The notes below the pieces were generated by a model. The model saw nothing but the letters and a program-made list of their open reading frames with translations. It was not told the origin of the DNA and ran no database searches. Positions 23,271 through 32,654 of a DNA stretch of 64,000 nucleotides are shown piece after piece; position 1 is the first letter of the stretch, and each line of letters starts with the position of its first letter. Made by a program: the position numbers and the translations under genes. The stretch comes from Leptospiraceae bacterium (GTDB lineage Bacteria; Spirochaetota; Leptospiria; Leptospirales; Leptospiraceae), in contig JACKPA010000018.1 in assembly GCA_024233865.1 (NCBI GenBank), positions 82,522 to 146,521 of the forward strand, read 5' to 3'.

Positions 23271-25664
23271 CTATGGTTCTTCTCCCTTTGTTGCCGGAAG
23301 AGGTGGGTTATTAATTCTAGCTCTTTTTTTAGAAAATTGATTTCGATGTGTTGTTGTTTTTTTGGATACTATTTTTTTTGGTGTAGCTTTATAATCCAAT
23401 TTTGATTCTAAGTAAGAAGCGAGTTCTATTTCTTCTTTATTATTAGCTACAAGTGCATTGATTTTAAAGTAAACAAAAGGCTCGAAATAATCTCGGTTTT
23501 TTAACAGTAACTGCTTATTTTTTGGATTACGCTCCACTTCATATTTTTTAAATTTGATTTGGCTTGCAAATATTTTAATAAGTTTATCTCTTTCTTTTTT
23601 TGCCAGTTCCAGTTCTTCACAAATTGGCTCTATTTTTTCTCGCAAGGTTTGAATCGTAACTTTACTATTTTTACTTTGAATATTGGTTACTAAGTCACCA
23701 TATAAAATTGCATAAAAAATAATAGGTGATAAATTTCCATTTTCTAGTTGTATTGCATCAGCTATAGATAATTTTTTTCCTATCTCCAATTCAAGAAATT
23801 TGTTATACCAATTTTTATCCTTTTTTTCCAGATATTCTGTGATTTCCGAAAAGCAGAAAGGTAAAATGGAATGTTGTGCAAGGGCTTGGAAAATTTGTGC
23901 AGCTTTACATGACTTGAATACCTTTTTAAATTCCTCTGATATTTTTAAAAAAGGAATTTTTTGTATTTCAGTTGCATAGGTTTGGACTGCATTCTTTATT
24001 TCGTGGTCAATTTTTAAATTGTGAACTGTGCTAAATCTGATGATTCTAAGAATATTACTTGGGTCATCTCGAAGAACTTTAGATAGTTCTCCATCTATTT
24101 TTAAAACTTTATTTTGAATATTGCTTAAATCACCGGAGAATTTAACTAAAGAGTCTTCTGCCGGATTATATGTAAGGAAGTTGCTATAAGCATCCTTTAG
24201 CTTTTTATTTTTTTCATTTAGCTCTTTGTTCTGATTGGAAACGTGCTTATTTTTTTCAGTATTTTCCCTTTTTGAATTTTGAATATTTGTGACATCCGGA
24301 CTTTTTTTTATTTTTTTGGTGCTACGTTTGATATTTTGAGAATTTATTTTTTCAAGAGCATCCCCTTCTTTCTTAAACCTGTTTATATATCTAGGTCGTA
24401 CTCTATTAGAGATTTCCCAAAAAAATGCAGATTGTATGGCATCTTCATTATTTTCCGTTAAAGCTTTAATTTTAAAAAACATGAAAGATTCGTAAAAATA
24501 TTCTTTTCTTTTGAACAAATCACTTTGATTTTTATTTTTATCTTCCGGATTTTTAAACCTATTTTGGCTTGCAAATATTTTGATTAACCTATCTTTATCT
24601 CTTTTGGAAAGTTCGATTCGATTGGATATGTTTTCTAGTGCTTCCCGAATTGTATGTATGGACGGATGAGCTTCATTTTTTAGAGCTTCATCCACAAGAT
24701 CGCTAAAAATTAAGGCATAAAAAATGAGAGGAGTCAACTCTTCCCTTTCGGATAACATCCTGTCTGCAATCTGCAACCTGTTTCCTACCTTGGTGTTTAA
24801 AAAATCCATCTGCCATTTGTTATTTTTCTTTTTTAAATATTCTGCTACCTCCTTAAACAACACTTCAAATAGAAAATTTTCTGCAAGACCTTGGAAAATA
24901 ATGGATGATTTCCATGTTCTGAATATTTTATTGTATTCCTCTAACATTCTGGAAGAGGAAGCTTTTTCTAACTCAAGCCGGTTCTTTTTAATCGCTGTGC
25001 GAGTTTTTTTCTCAATAGTTAAACCATGGATAATGCTAAATTTTACAGCTCGTAACATTCTAACCGGGTCTTCTTTAAAAGATATGTCAGGATCACCAAT
25101 TACCCTTAAAATTTTATTTTTTATATCTTCGTACCCACCTACATAGTCTACGATTGACTCATTTCTAGGATCGTAGTATAAGGCATTAATTGTAAAATCT
25201 CTTCTTGCAGCATCTTCTTTGGCTGTTCCATAATTGTTATCTCTTTTTAAAAGATAATCTGTTTCCACACCATGGCTTATTTTAATCCTATGGTCTGGTA
25301 AAGATCGAAAGGTAGAGACTTCAATTACTTTTCCCTTGAATATTACATGAACTAGCTTAAATCTTCTTCCGATAATCCTACAATTATTGAATACATTTTT
25401 AACTTGATTGGGTGTTGCATTTGTAACGACATCAAAGTCTTTAGGCTTTCTTCCTAGCAATATATCTCTCACACCACCGCCAACAACATAAGCTTTGTAT
25501 CCGAATTTATTCAGTCTATGGATAATTTTAAGAGCATCTTCATCTATTAAATGCTTCTTTACAGAATGAGATTCACGGTAATATCTGTTGCCATCAGGAT
25601 ATAACAAATAGTTCTCTAACGAAAAAGGTTTTTTCTTGAAAAAATTTTTTAGAAGTTGTAACAT
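23271..25664 (-). CDS. pcnB: PcnB-type poly(A) polymerase / tRNA nucleotidyltransferase with duplicated C-terminal region
   Basis: A 797-residue class II nucleotidyltransferase, far longer than usual PcnB or CCA enzymes (about 400-500). The catalytic head (residues 40-160) has GGGVRD at 62-67, DFD at 76-78 and RRDFTINAL near 154-162, so polymerase chemistry is preserved. The RNA-binding neck/body (about 162-420) occurs a second time at about 493-755 after a charged linker, without a second head: LIFYALIFSDLV (313-324) matches IIFYAILYGDLV (648-659), and DRLIKIFASQ (358-367) matches DKLIKIFASQ (693-702). It adds A residues to RNA 3' ends, or CCA to tRNA; motifs alone do not separate the two. 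The tRNA in this window lacks an encoded CCA. The start ATG has no clear ribosome binding site. Confidence 0.88.
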   Translation of the reverse strand: MLQLLKNFFKKKPFSLENYLLYPDGNRYYRESHSVKKHLIDEDALKIIHRLNKFGYKAYVVGGGVRDILLGRKPKDFDVVTNATPNQVKNVFNNCRIIGRRFKLVHVIFKGKVIEVSTFRSLPDHRIKISHGVETDYLLKRDNNYGTAKEDAARRDFTINALYYDPRNESIVDYVGGYEDIKNKILRVIGDPDISFKEDPVRMLRAVKFSIIHGLTIEKKTRTAIKKNRLELEKASSSRMLEEYNKIFRTWKSSIIFQGLAENFLFEVLFKEVAEYLKKKNNKWQMDFLNTKVGNRLQIADRMLSEREELTPLIFYALIFSDLVDEALKNEAHPSIHTIREALENISNRIELSKRDKDRLIKIFASQNRFKNPEDKNKNQSDLFKRKEYFYESFMFFKIKALTENNEDAIQSAFFWEISNRVRPRYINRFKKEGDALEKINSQNIKRSTKKIKKSPDVTNIQNSKRENTEKNKHVSNQNKELNEKNKKLKDAYSNFLTYNPAEDSLVKFSGDLSNIQNKVLKIDGELSKVLRDDPSNILRIIRFSTVHNLKIDHEIKNAVQTYATEIQKIPFLKISEEFKKVFKSCKAAQIFQALAQHSILPFCFSEITEYLEKKDKNWYNKFLELEIGKKLSIADAIQLENGNLSPIIFYAILYGDLVTNIQSKNSKVTIQTLREKIEPICEELELAKKERDKLIKIFASQIKFKKYEVERNPKNKQLLLKNRDYFEPFVYFKINALVANNKEEIELASYLESKLDYKATPKKIVSKKTTTHRNQFSKKRARINNPPLPATKGEEP

Positions 25665-25765
25665 GACAGATAATACAAATATAGTTTTTTATTGTTAAAA
25701 AGCAACTACAATTTGACTAGTAAAAGGGTTTAATAAGCATTGGATAAAGAAATGGAGAGACCATA

Positions 25766-26785
25766 ATGGAATTTATTGAAAGGAGTTTTACTCTACGGGA
25801 AAGATTAATTTTATTTTACTATAGCACTAAAAAAAAGTTAGAATCTTGTAATGAAGTAGGGAAAACTAAAATTTCGCTTTTGTTTATTCCTCATAGCCAG
25901 GAAAATATTGTAAAAATAGAGCTATCCGTTTATTTGATAGCTTTTTTGTTATTTATAAGCCTTTTTCTCTCCTTTATTAGCTTTGGATATTTTGTATCTT
26001 ATGTATTTATCAAAAAGGATAATGATAAAATTTACCAAGAAGGTAATATGCAAAAGGTTTATTTTTTGCACTACGATTTGATGGCAGATGAATTAGATGA
26101 TATTACCAAGGAAATGATTAAAAATACAAAAAAATTAAATAAAGCTACCTGGGGAAAGAATGAACTTGATTTTAATATTTTTAATTTTAATGCCGGTATA
26201 TTTGATATGGAACAGATTTCCTCTTTGGACAAGGATATGGAATCGAATGTAAGTATTTTTAATACCACTGTAAAAAAGTATGAAAATCTTGGTTTGCAAT
26301 TATCGAATCTAAAGTCCAAATTTGAAAATGCCATAGATTACATAGATACACGGGAAGGTATTTACCAATCCATGCCTAGCGGGAGACCATTAGCACCAAA
26401 TGTGGGTATTATTACTTCTACTTTTGGTTACCGAGCTGATCCTTTTAATCAAATTACCACCGAATTCCATAGAGGAATTGACTTTGCATCTTCTTCGGGG
26501 ACTCCTATTTACGCAACAGCCCCTGGAATTGTAGCTGATAGGAGTGATACTGCTTTGGTAGGCGGTTTGGGTTTAAGCATAAAACTTTATCATTCCAACG
26601 GATTTATTACGGTATATGGGCATTGTTCTGAGATTCATGTAAATCCTGGAGATATAGTTAAAAGAGGTGATAGAATTGGTTCTGTTGGTGCAACCGGAAA
26701 AGCAACTGGTCCTCATGTGCATTACGAGGTTCATATAGGTAGCGATCCTCCTTTTAATCCGAGTGAATTTATCAATCTTAACTAA
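25766..26785 (+). CDS. Membrane-anchored M23-family peptidase
   Basis: A 339-residue protein with one membrane helix (about residues 52-76), a periplasmic helical region (about 85-200) and a C-terminal M23 (LytM/peptidase_M23) domain. Zinc ligands visible are His235 and Asp239 in HRGIDFA and His319 in HVHYEV; the catalytic His is in YGHCSEI near 290. All expected residues are present, so it is probably an active endopeptidase cutting peptide cross-links of peptidoglycan. The N-terminal cytoplasmic segment of about 50 residues is longer than usual. GGAGAGACC precedes ATG. lgt follows 44 bases later in the same direction, so envelope genes may be co-transcribed. Confidence 0.92.
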   Translation: MEFIERSFTLRERLILFYYSTKKKLESCNEVGKTKISLLFIPHSQENIVKIELSVYLIAFLLFISLFLSFISFGYFVSYVFIKKDNDKIYQEGNMQKVYFLHYDLMADELDDITKEMIKNTKKLNKATWGKNELDFNIFNFNAGIFDMEQISSLDKDMESNVSIFNTTVKKYENLGLQLSNLKSKFENAIDYIDTREGIYQSMPSGRPLAPNVGIITSTFGYRADPFNQITTEFHRGIDFASSSGTPIYATAPGIVADRSDTALVGGLGLSIKLYHSNGFITVYGHCSEIHVNPGDIVKRGDRIGSVGATGKATGPHVHYEVHIGSDPPFNPSEFINLN

Positions 26786-26829
26786 AATTATCAATAGACA
26801 AAAATACTAAAATATTCTTTTTAAACAAT

Positions 26830-27774
26830 ATGATTGATAGAATAGCAATTCCAGGATTGGAAGCGTGGTGGGGAGGTCCATCAACTTTTAGTATATTGTT
26901 GATGATAGCTTTTATTACAGGTTCTATTTTGCTTCCGCGAGAATATAAACGAAAAGGTCTTATTCCGGAAGCAGCGGATATGATCGTTTTTTTGGGTGTT
27001 TTAGGTACCTTGGTTGGTGCAAAAATATTTTTTATCTTTGAAATATGGGATCAAATTTTTGTTTACAATAGAGCCTATGATAGTACATATTTGTATCCTT
27101 TAACACACTGGAATGGTTTTCCCGGACAACCTGGTCTTTGGAGCTCTTTGTTTTCCGGTGGAGGACTTGTTTTTTATGGTGGGTTTATAGTTGGAGCTCT
27201 CTTTATTTACCTCTATTTCAAAAAGAATAACCTTAATCCTGGTGAGTATTTTGATGGTGGAGCTCCTACTTTGGCAATTGGTTATGCAATTGGTCGTTTG
27301 GGCTGCTTTGTTTCCGGAGACGGGTGTTATGGCTACCACACCGATATGAATATACCACTTTTGGTTTTTACTTTTGGAGAGCATAGTGCTCACCCTTCCG
27401 GTGTCCCTGTTTGGAATACACCGGTAATGGAAGCTATTATTTCTTTTGGATTTTTTATTTATTTTCAATATTATGCGAGATTTCAAAATTTTAAAACTTA
27501 TAGTTTAACCTGTCAATATTTGATGTTTCATGGGGCCGCAAGGCTTTTTATTGAGTTTTTTAGGGTAAACAAAGCAGTTATTCCTTTTGTTACTCCGCCT
27601 AAGATGGTTAATATACCCGATTATACTCAAAATCCGGAATTTTTATCCGGTTATTATTGGCATGGGTTCTCACAATCTCAATGGATGTCTATAGGTTTGA
27701 TTGCTATAGGATTAATCTTTTTTATTAAATTAAAATTATGGGAAAAAGTTCCAAATAGACTTGAAGAAGCATAA
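26830..27774 (+). CDS. lgt: Prolipoprotein diacylglyceryl transferase Lgt
   Basis: A 314-residue polytopic membrane protein with about seven hydrophobic helices. Lgt features are the substrate-binding YAIGRLGCFVSGDGCYG near residues 153-169 (the usual form is GRxGNFxNxE), a conserved region GGLVFYGGFIVGAL near 110-125, and HGAARLFIEFFRVNK near 237-251 with the essential Arg and Glu. Lgt transfers diacylglycerol from phosphatidylglycerol to the lipobox Cys of prolipoproteins and is essential in most Gram-negative bacteria; this window contains several lipoproteins that would need it. The signature deviates where Asn is usual (GCF instead of GNF). No clear ribosome binding site. It follows the M23 gene. 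Confidence 0.88.
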   Translation: MIDRIAIPGLEAWWGGPSTFSILLMIAFITGSILLPREYKRKGLIPEAADMIVFLGVLGTLVGAKIFFIFEIWDQIFVYNRAYDSTYLYPLTHWNGFPGQPGLWSSLFSGGGLVFYGGFIVGALFIYLYFKKNNLNPGEYFDGGAPTLAIGYAIGRLGCFVSGDGCYGYHTDMNIPLLVFTFGEHSAHPSGVPVWNTPVMEAIISFGFFIYFQYYARFQNFKTYSLTCQYLMFHGAARLFIEFFRVNKAVIPFVTPPKMVNIPDYTQNPEFLSGYYWHGFSQSQWMSIGLIAIGLIFFIKLKLWEKVPNRLEEA

Positions 27775-27830
27775 GGTTCTTAAAAAGGCTATATCAAAAT
27801 AATCAGTAAAAATTTATTTAACGTACTTAA

Positions 27831-27905
27831 GGACAGGTCTTAGACCTGTCCTTACAGGAAAAGCAATTGTTGTATTGGTACGTTCATTTCGAGAATTCAC
27901 CTAAG
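27831..27905 (+). repeat. Dispersed palindrome-containing repeat, copy B
   Basis: Begins with a perfect 21-bp palindrome at 27831-27851 (GGACAGGTCT, central T, AGACCTGTCC), continues with TTACAGGAAAA, and ends CGTTCATTTC then GAGAATTCACCTAAG. It is the inverted counterpart of copy A at 8963-9030. The palindrome could cruciform or act as a weak terminator after lgt. No ORF. Confidence 0.75.
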
Positions 27906-28024
27906 ATAAAGCTTCTTCTGAAATTATTTTCCAATTAATAAATTAGATATTGGAAAATAACTTGAAAAAAATATGTTTTAAAAAAAAGGTAAAAGGAAAA
28001 TTTATTAAGATTCGGGATAGGGAT

Positions 28025-28798
28025 ATGAAGAAAATATCTATAGTTTTTATTGTTTTACTCAGTTTTTTAATCACCATAAATATAAATGGGGCGGATGAAA
28101 AAGCTTCCAAAGAAAGGAAAAATGGTACCGTTGTAAGTGCTGATGGAAAAGTTCAACTAATCGAGTATACGCCTGAGCAAACGGCGAATCTGGAAAAGTT
28201 AAACAAAGATATTCAGTTTTTTCATGACAAGCTAAATGAGCAAATTCCTTATATTGTAGCTGAAAAATTAGCAAAAAACGGAAAATATGAAAGGGATATG
28301 GACGCTTATTTGGAGCATAATCCGGCTAAAAAAACTCAGTATGTTGTAAACGAGTATTTCGTACTAACCCTTGCTGATAAAAAAGTGTCAGAAATAAAGC
28401 TAATTGAAAGAAAAGCTAATGTTGTCGCAAATAGAGAATTGGAAACAGTAGTTCGTACCATATCAAATAAAGTCAATGACAAACCTTCTGACGGAGTAGT
28501 ATTAAACATCAACGTAGAAACAAGTGGTGGTCAGTTTTTGCAAGGCAATCCGGCAGATGTCTATACAAGCAATAATGATAAACCGGTTATACTACCAACG
28601 TTTTTAAGTGCAGGTTTAAAAGAAAAACAAACCTATTCGATGACTAATATTGTTGATCCGGCAGATAGAATATGGCTTGTAAAAATGTACAAAAAAACAG
28701 TAGAAAAAATTGTTCGTGATATTGACAGAGTGATCGAAAGAAGAACCAAAAGAAAAGAAATTTACACCAAAAAAATGCTCAAAAATTTGGGCAATTAA
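28025..28798 (+). CDS. Exported hypothetical protein
   Basis: A 257-residue protein with a signal peptide (MKKISIVFIVLLSFLITININGA, cleavage near residue 23). The mature part is helical and charged at both ends, with a central beta-like stretch (DGVVLNINVETSGG) near residue 165 and a highly basic C-terminus (IERRTKRKEIYTKKM). I recognise no family. ATG 28025 is preferred over the upstream ATG at 27950, because the 25 extra residues would place a basic peptide before the signal sequence, and GGGATAGGGAT lies directly upstream. It is flanked by repeats on both sides (27831-27905 and 28815-29037) and appears monocistronic. Confidence 0.75.
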   Translation: MKKISIVFIVLLSFLITININGADEKASKERKNGTVVSADGKVQLIEYTPEQTANLEKLNKDIQFFHDKLNEQIPYIVAEKLAKNGKYERDMDAYLEHNPAKKTQYVVNEYFVLTLADKKVSEIKLIERKANVVANRELETVVRTISNKVNDKPSDGVVLNINVETSGGQFLQGNPADVYTSNNDKPVILPTFLSAGLKEKQTYSMTNIVDPADRIWLVKMYKKTVEKIVRDIDRVIERRTKRKEIYTKKMLKNLGN

Positions 28799-28814
28799 TC
28801 AACTCCTGTGTTCC

Positions 28815-28848
28815 GCTCCCTTTGGCTATGCTTAAGGGAGCGTTTGAT
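28815..28848. repeat. GCTCCC hairpin related to the 23141 element
   Basis: Arms GCTCCCTT and AAGGGAGC around a nine-base loop, then CGTTTGATG. This matches 23167-23200 in the 110-bp element except for a few transitions. It begins 17 bases after the stop of the preceding gene and could terminate its transcription. Confidence 0.55.
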
Positions 28849-28874
28849 GTATCCCCATGGACACATGAGCCTCC

Positions 28875-29037
28875 TATATAACGTGAGTTTCGGATAAGAA
28901 AATTTGCAAATTTTTTAAGGGCAATCACGGGGGAATTGCCCCTACGAAAGACAAATTGTAGGGGTAAATCGGGTAAACCCCTGTGGTTACCCCTTAATTA
29001 TAAATAAAAGCACCTTAAGCGAAACTCACGTTATATA
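28875..29037. repeat. MITE-like element, 163 bp, copy 1
   Basis: Perfect 18-bp terminal inverted repeats (TATATAACGTGAGTTTCG and its complement) enclose about 127 bp without an ORF; the interior holds a strong hairpin of GGGGTAA...TTACCCC type. A second copy lies at 56889-57032. The TA-rich tips would fit a TA-duplicating transposase (IS630/Tc1-like), which is inference. Together with the hairpin at 28815 it accounts for most of the 391-bp gap between 28798 and 29190. Confidence 0.85.
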
Positions 29038-29189
29038 GAAAAGAATCCAGATAATTTGTAACCCACCTCATTTTTCCTTCCATTAGAACTTTGATCCTTT
29101 TGATTTTTAGTTGAATACCAGGTTCTACATTTTAAATAGGCAATAAGTTGAATTTAAATATTTAATAGAATGAGAATGGATAGCAATTT

Positions 29190-29909
29190 ATGAGAAAGTC
29201 AAACAGAAGGAAAAAGGTGGAAGCGACTCCATCTTCTATAAACAGTACCCCTGTAAAGGTTGAGGGTGATAGACCTTATAAAGTATACCAAACAATTACC
29301 GTTAGTATTGATTGGGATTCTTTTCAAACAAAGCAAAAAGTCGATACTGACTTAAGAAATCAATTAATAGATTTATATTATAAATTGCAGGATGACCCTA
29401 AAGATGTCATTGAACCTTTGGAACAAATTTTAAATTCTAAGTCTGGTGTGCCAATTGTGCAGCTTTACTTGGAAAATGCTTACCGAAATACCGGAGAATC
29501 CCAAAAAGCAAATGAGTTAGCTACCGAAATGTTTAAAAAATTTCCGGACACATTGATTGGAAAAACCGCCTATATCTCATTTTCTATAGATAATAATGAT
29601 TTGGAATCCATTCCCAAAATTTTGGAAAACAAATTTGATTATAAAGAACTTTATCCGAATAGAAATTCTTTCCATATTTTTGAAGTAATTTCTTTTTTAT
29701 TTGCTATGGGAAAATATTTTACCTTAACCGGAGAACCGGAAAAAGCCACAATATATCTGGAACAAATTACCAAAATTGATCCGGATAACCATTACAATAA
29801 AGAATTAGAAAAATTCATAAGCAAAAAACAAGGTAAGGAAAATATATTCAAAAGAACCATTAAAAAGTTTAAAAAATCCAAAAAAGAAGATACGGAAACC
29901 GAACAATAG
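29190..29909 (+). CDS. TPR-like cytoplasmic hypothetical protein
   Basis: A 239-residue protein without signal peptide or membrane segment. The first 45 residues are basic and polar, and the middle has helix pairs resembling degenerate tetratricopeptide repeats (VQLYLENAYRNTGESQKANELATEMFKKFPD at about 90-120, then a pair near 170-200 with TLTGEPEKATIYLEQI). The tail is strongly basic then acidic (FKRTIKKFKKSKKEDTETEQ). TPR-like folds usually bind proteins. It precedes the adenylate cyclase gene by 164 bases in the same direction. No specific family or substrate can be assigned. Confidence 0.7.
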   Translation: MRKSNRRKKVEATPSSINSTPVKVEGDRPYKVYQTITVSIDWDSFQTKQKVDTDLRNQLIDLYYKLQDDPKDVIEPLEQILNSKSGVPIVQLYLENAYRNTGESQKANELATEMFKKFPDTLIGKTAYISFSIDNNDLESIPKILENKFDYKELYPNRNSFHIFEVISFLFAMGKYFTLTGEPEKATIYLEQITKIDPDNHYNKELEKFISKKQGKENIFKRTIKKFKKSKKEDTETEQ

Positions 29910-30073
29910 TAAGGCTCACTTTTTAAGAAAAAATATAAAAGGAATATAAAATAGTTTTAATTTTAGAAAAAAAATATTCCATAGTAGGAAAATCAGGATA
30001 TTTTTGTAAGATATAATTTTATAATAACTTGACAATCTTCCTAAAAATGGAATCCTCAAAAAGAGTGAGTAAT

Positions 30074-32239
30074 ATGTCATCCAAAACGAAAAAGTTCAAA
30101 CCCTTTTCCAAACTTATGGATAGAGAAGGGTTTATTTTTGATTTTATTTTTGTTTGTTTAACTTTTTTGGTTGTGGCTGTAATGTTTGTTACGGGTTACA
30201 GCTATTATAAAAATTCAAATGCTATTTTGGTACTTTCTGAAGATTTGATCGACCAAATAAACAAACGAGTTATCCAAAATACTAAAAACTATCTATTTAC
30301 GGCAGTAGATATGACAGAGTTAAGCTCTCGTGTTGCCGGTGAAGGTGTTGATTCACTCCTGAGTAACCAGAGTTTGAGTTCTCTCATGATTGCCGTCTTG
30401 AGACTTCACCCACAACTAAACATGTTCAACATTGGTAACGAGCAAGGCGATTTTTTGATGCAAAAGAGGATGGAAGATGGCACAATTGCTACCAAACTTA
30501 TAGATCACGCTACAGCTCCCAAGGTTACATGGACCTACCGAAACAAAAACGGTGATGTAGTTAGTACTGATGTTGTAGAAGAAAGCTACGATCCGCGTGC
30601 TCGTCCCTGGTACAAAGGTGCAAAACAAGCTGGAAAACTTTTTTGGAGCGATGTATATATATTTAATACGGGAAAAGTCCCAGGAATCACCGCTTCTTCA
30701 CCCGTTTATAGCGGAGAAGAGTTAAAACAACTAAAAGGAGTTTTCGGATTAGACATACCTCTGATAGAGATTTCTGACTTTTTAAACGAACTACGAGATG
30801 AGTTAAAACATCAAAAAATCAGTGATTCTGCCACTGTTTATATAGTGAATAGCAAAGATGAAATTGTAGCCTATCCGGACATCAAACAACCCATGATTTT
30901 GGAAGGCGATAAATTTCGCCCGAGAAGAGTTTCGGAATTAGAAATGGATCCACCTATAATTCCGGAATCCTACAATGAATATAAAAGACTAAAAAATCAA
31001 ACCAAATTCAACTTTAAGGTAGAAGGCAAAAAATATATAGCTTCTTATATACCTTTTCCAAAAGAGCTGGAAAAGGATTGGACAATTGGTTTGGTTGTTC
31101 CGGAAAAGGACTTGATCGGTCCAATCAAAGAAACCAACCGAATGAATTTTACCATTTCTTTGGTTATTTTGTTGGCTGCTATGGGTCTTGCCATTATACT
31201 CAATCGCCTAAAAAAAGCCCTTCAAGTTAGAAATCGTTTCATTCGAGAGATTTTTGGAAAATACTTATCCGATGATATCGTAAACAGTATTTTAGAATCA
31301 CCCAAAGGGCTTGTATTAGGTGGAGAAAAGCGAGTCGTCACCATTATGATGACTGACCTAAGGGGATTTACCTCAATTAGCGAAAGATTACCGGCAGAAA
31401 GCTGTGTAGGTATGATCAATGTTTACCTTGATATTATGACCGAAGTGATTTTAAAGTATCATGGGACAATCGACGAGTTTATTGGAGATGCCATTTTGGT
31501 TATTTTTGGAGCTCCAATTCAAAGAGATGATGATGCCAAACGTGCAGTTGCTTGTGCTTTGGAAATGCAACAAGCCATGAGAGACGTAAATCAAAAAAAT
31601 AAAGAGTTAGGCTACCCGGAAGTTCAGATGGGAATTGGAATCAATACCGGTGATATTGTTGTGGGGAATATAGGCTCTAGCAAAAGAATGAAATATGGGG
31701 TTGTGGGTAGCAATGTAAATCTTACGTCCAGAATAGAATCTTATACGGTGGGTGGACAAATTCTTGTGTCTCAAAGTACGATAGATTCTTGCGGACCAAT
31801 CTTAAGGATTGATGATCAAATGGAAGTAATGCCCAAAGGGGTAAAAGAACCTATCACAATCAGCGAAATAGGCGGAATTGGTGGTGAATTTGATGTCTAT
31901 TTACCAGAGAAAGAACAGTTAAAGTTAAAAAAACTCACCAAGCCAATCTTGGTAGAATTCATTATTTTGGCTGGAAAACACGCAAGCACTGACACACACA
32001 AAGCCCAAATTTTGAGTATAGCGGATAGAGAAGCAGCTGTTCAAACATCAATTGCTATTGAGAAGTTAAACAATCTAAAAGTTTCCCTTCTGAATGAAGC
32101 AGGTGAAATTGTAGCAGCAGATATGTATGCCAAAGTAATGGGTAATGAAGAAGGTGCTTCTACCTATCGAATAAATTTTACATCCATTCCCCAAGAGGCA
32201 AAGATCGGATTGGAAGAGTTGCTAAAAATACATTCATAA
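30074..32239 (+). CDS. Membrane-bound class III adenylate cyclase with extracytoplasmic sensor
   Basis: A 721-residue protein: a membrane helix at about 25-47, an extracytoplasmic Cache-like sensor domain (about 50-355, with DPRARPWYKGAK near 175-186, typical of dCache ligand pockets), a second membrane helix near 362-384, then a class III cyclase domain (about 415-590) with MTDLRGFT and GDAILVIFGAP carrying the metal-binding Asp residues, plus a C-terminal part of about 130 residues unknown to me. It makes cAMP (or less likely cGMP) from a nucleoside triphosphate in response to a periplasmic ligand. ATG 30074 has GAGTGAG upstream, better than the ATG at 30029. Such cyclases are abundant in leptospires. 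The small gene and MCP downstream may share the transcript. Confidence 0.92.
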   Translation: MSSKTKKFKPFSKLMDREGFIFDFIFVCLTFLVVAVMFVTGYSYYKNSNAILVLSEDLIDQINKRVIQNTKNYLFTAVDMTELSSRVAGEGVDSLLSNQSLSSLMIAVLRLHPQLNMFNIGNEQGDFLMQKRMEDGTIATKLIDHATAPKVTWTYRNKNGDVVSTDVVEESYDPRARPWYKGAKQAGKLFWSDVYIFNTGKVPGITASSPVYSGEELKQLKGVFGLDIPLIEISDFLNELRDELKHQKISDSATVYIVNSKDEIVAYPDIKQPMILEGDKFRPRRVSELEMDPPIIPESYNEYKRLKNQTKFNFKVEGKKYIASYIPFPKELEKDWTIGLVVPEKDLIGPIKETNRMNFTISLVILLAAMGLAIILNRLKKALQVRNRFIREIFGKYLSDDIVNSILESPKGLVLGGEKRVVTIMMTDLRGFTSISERLPAESCVGMINVYLDIMTEVILKYHGTIDEFIGDAILVIFGAPIQRDDDAKRAVACALEMQQAMRDVNQKNKELGYPEVQMGIGINTGDIVVGNIGSSKRMKYGVVGSNVNLTSRIESYTVGGQILVSQSTIDSCGPILRIDDQMEVMPKGVKEPITISEIGGIGGEFDVYLPEKEQLKLKKLTKPILVEFIILAGKHASTDTHKAQILSIADREAAVQTSIAIEKLNNLKVSLLNEAGEIVAADMYAKVMGNEEGASTYRINFTSIPQEAKIGLEELLKIHS

Positions 32240-32268
32240 AAATTTAAAAATTTAATGAGGAAAAAACT

Positions 32269-32646
32269 ATGGAAGACAACAATAATAACACTAAATTAAC
32301 GCCGGAGCAAATAATTCAGATCATAGACAAGGCAGCAGAAGAAACTATGAATGATGAAAAAATGTTAGAAGGTATAATTAGCCCTAAAAAAAATAAGCAG
32401 GAATCAGAAAAAGTATCCCAAATAATAGACAATGCAACTCAGGAAATTCTAAAAAAAGAACAGGCTGATTACCTAATCAGTGAAATTAAAAATCGGTTCC
32501 TTAAGATTAAAGGTATACAAAAAGAGAACTTTAATATGTTTGAAGTAGTACTTCATTGCCATAAATTAGTAAATGAATATAAGAAATTAGCAAGATTAAA
32601 TAGCTGGTCGGAGATAGAAGCGTTGTTGGATATTGAAGATGTATAA
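32269..32646 (+). CDS. Small acidic helical protein between cyclase and chemoreceptor
   Basis: A 125-residue hydrophilic protein, probably all helical. It contains an internal repeat: QIIDKAAEETMNDEK near residue 17 and QIIDNATQEILKKEQ near residue 50, each followed by a hydrophobic LEGII or YLISEI. No family is recognised. ATG 32269 has GAGG eleven bases before it. It lies 29 bases after the cyclase and 8 bases before the chemoreceptor, so all three are probably one operon, and the protein may link or modulate the two signalling proteins; that is inference from position. Confidence 0.75.
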   Translation: MEDNNNNTKLTPEQIIQIIDKAAEETMNDEKMLEGIISPKKNKQESEKVSQIIDNATQEILKKEQADYLISEIKNRFLKIKGIQKENFNMFEVVLHCHKLVNEYKKLARLNSWSEIEALLDIEDV

Positions 32647-32654
32647 ACTACAAG

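Noticed and set aside
23113..23340. 75-residue frame across the 110-bp inverted-repeat element
   Set aside because: It consists mainly of the inverted repeat and of the antisense end of pcnB; no ribosome binding site.
24724..25146. 140-residue open frame antisense to pcnB
   Set aside because: It lies opposite the conserved catalytic part of the nucleotidyltransferase; the peptide has no recognisable feature.
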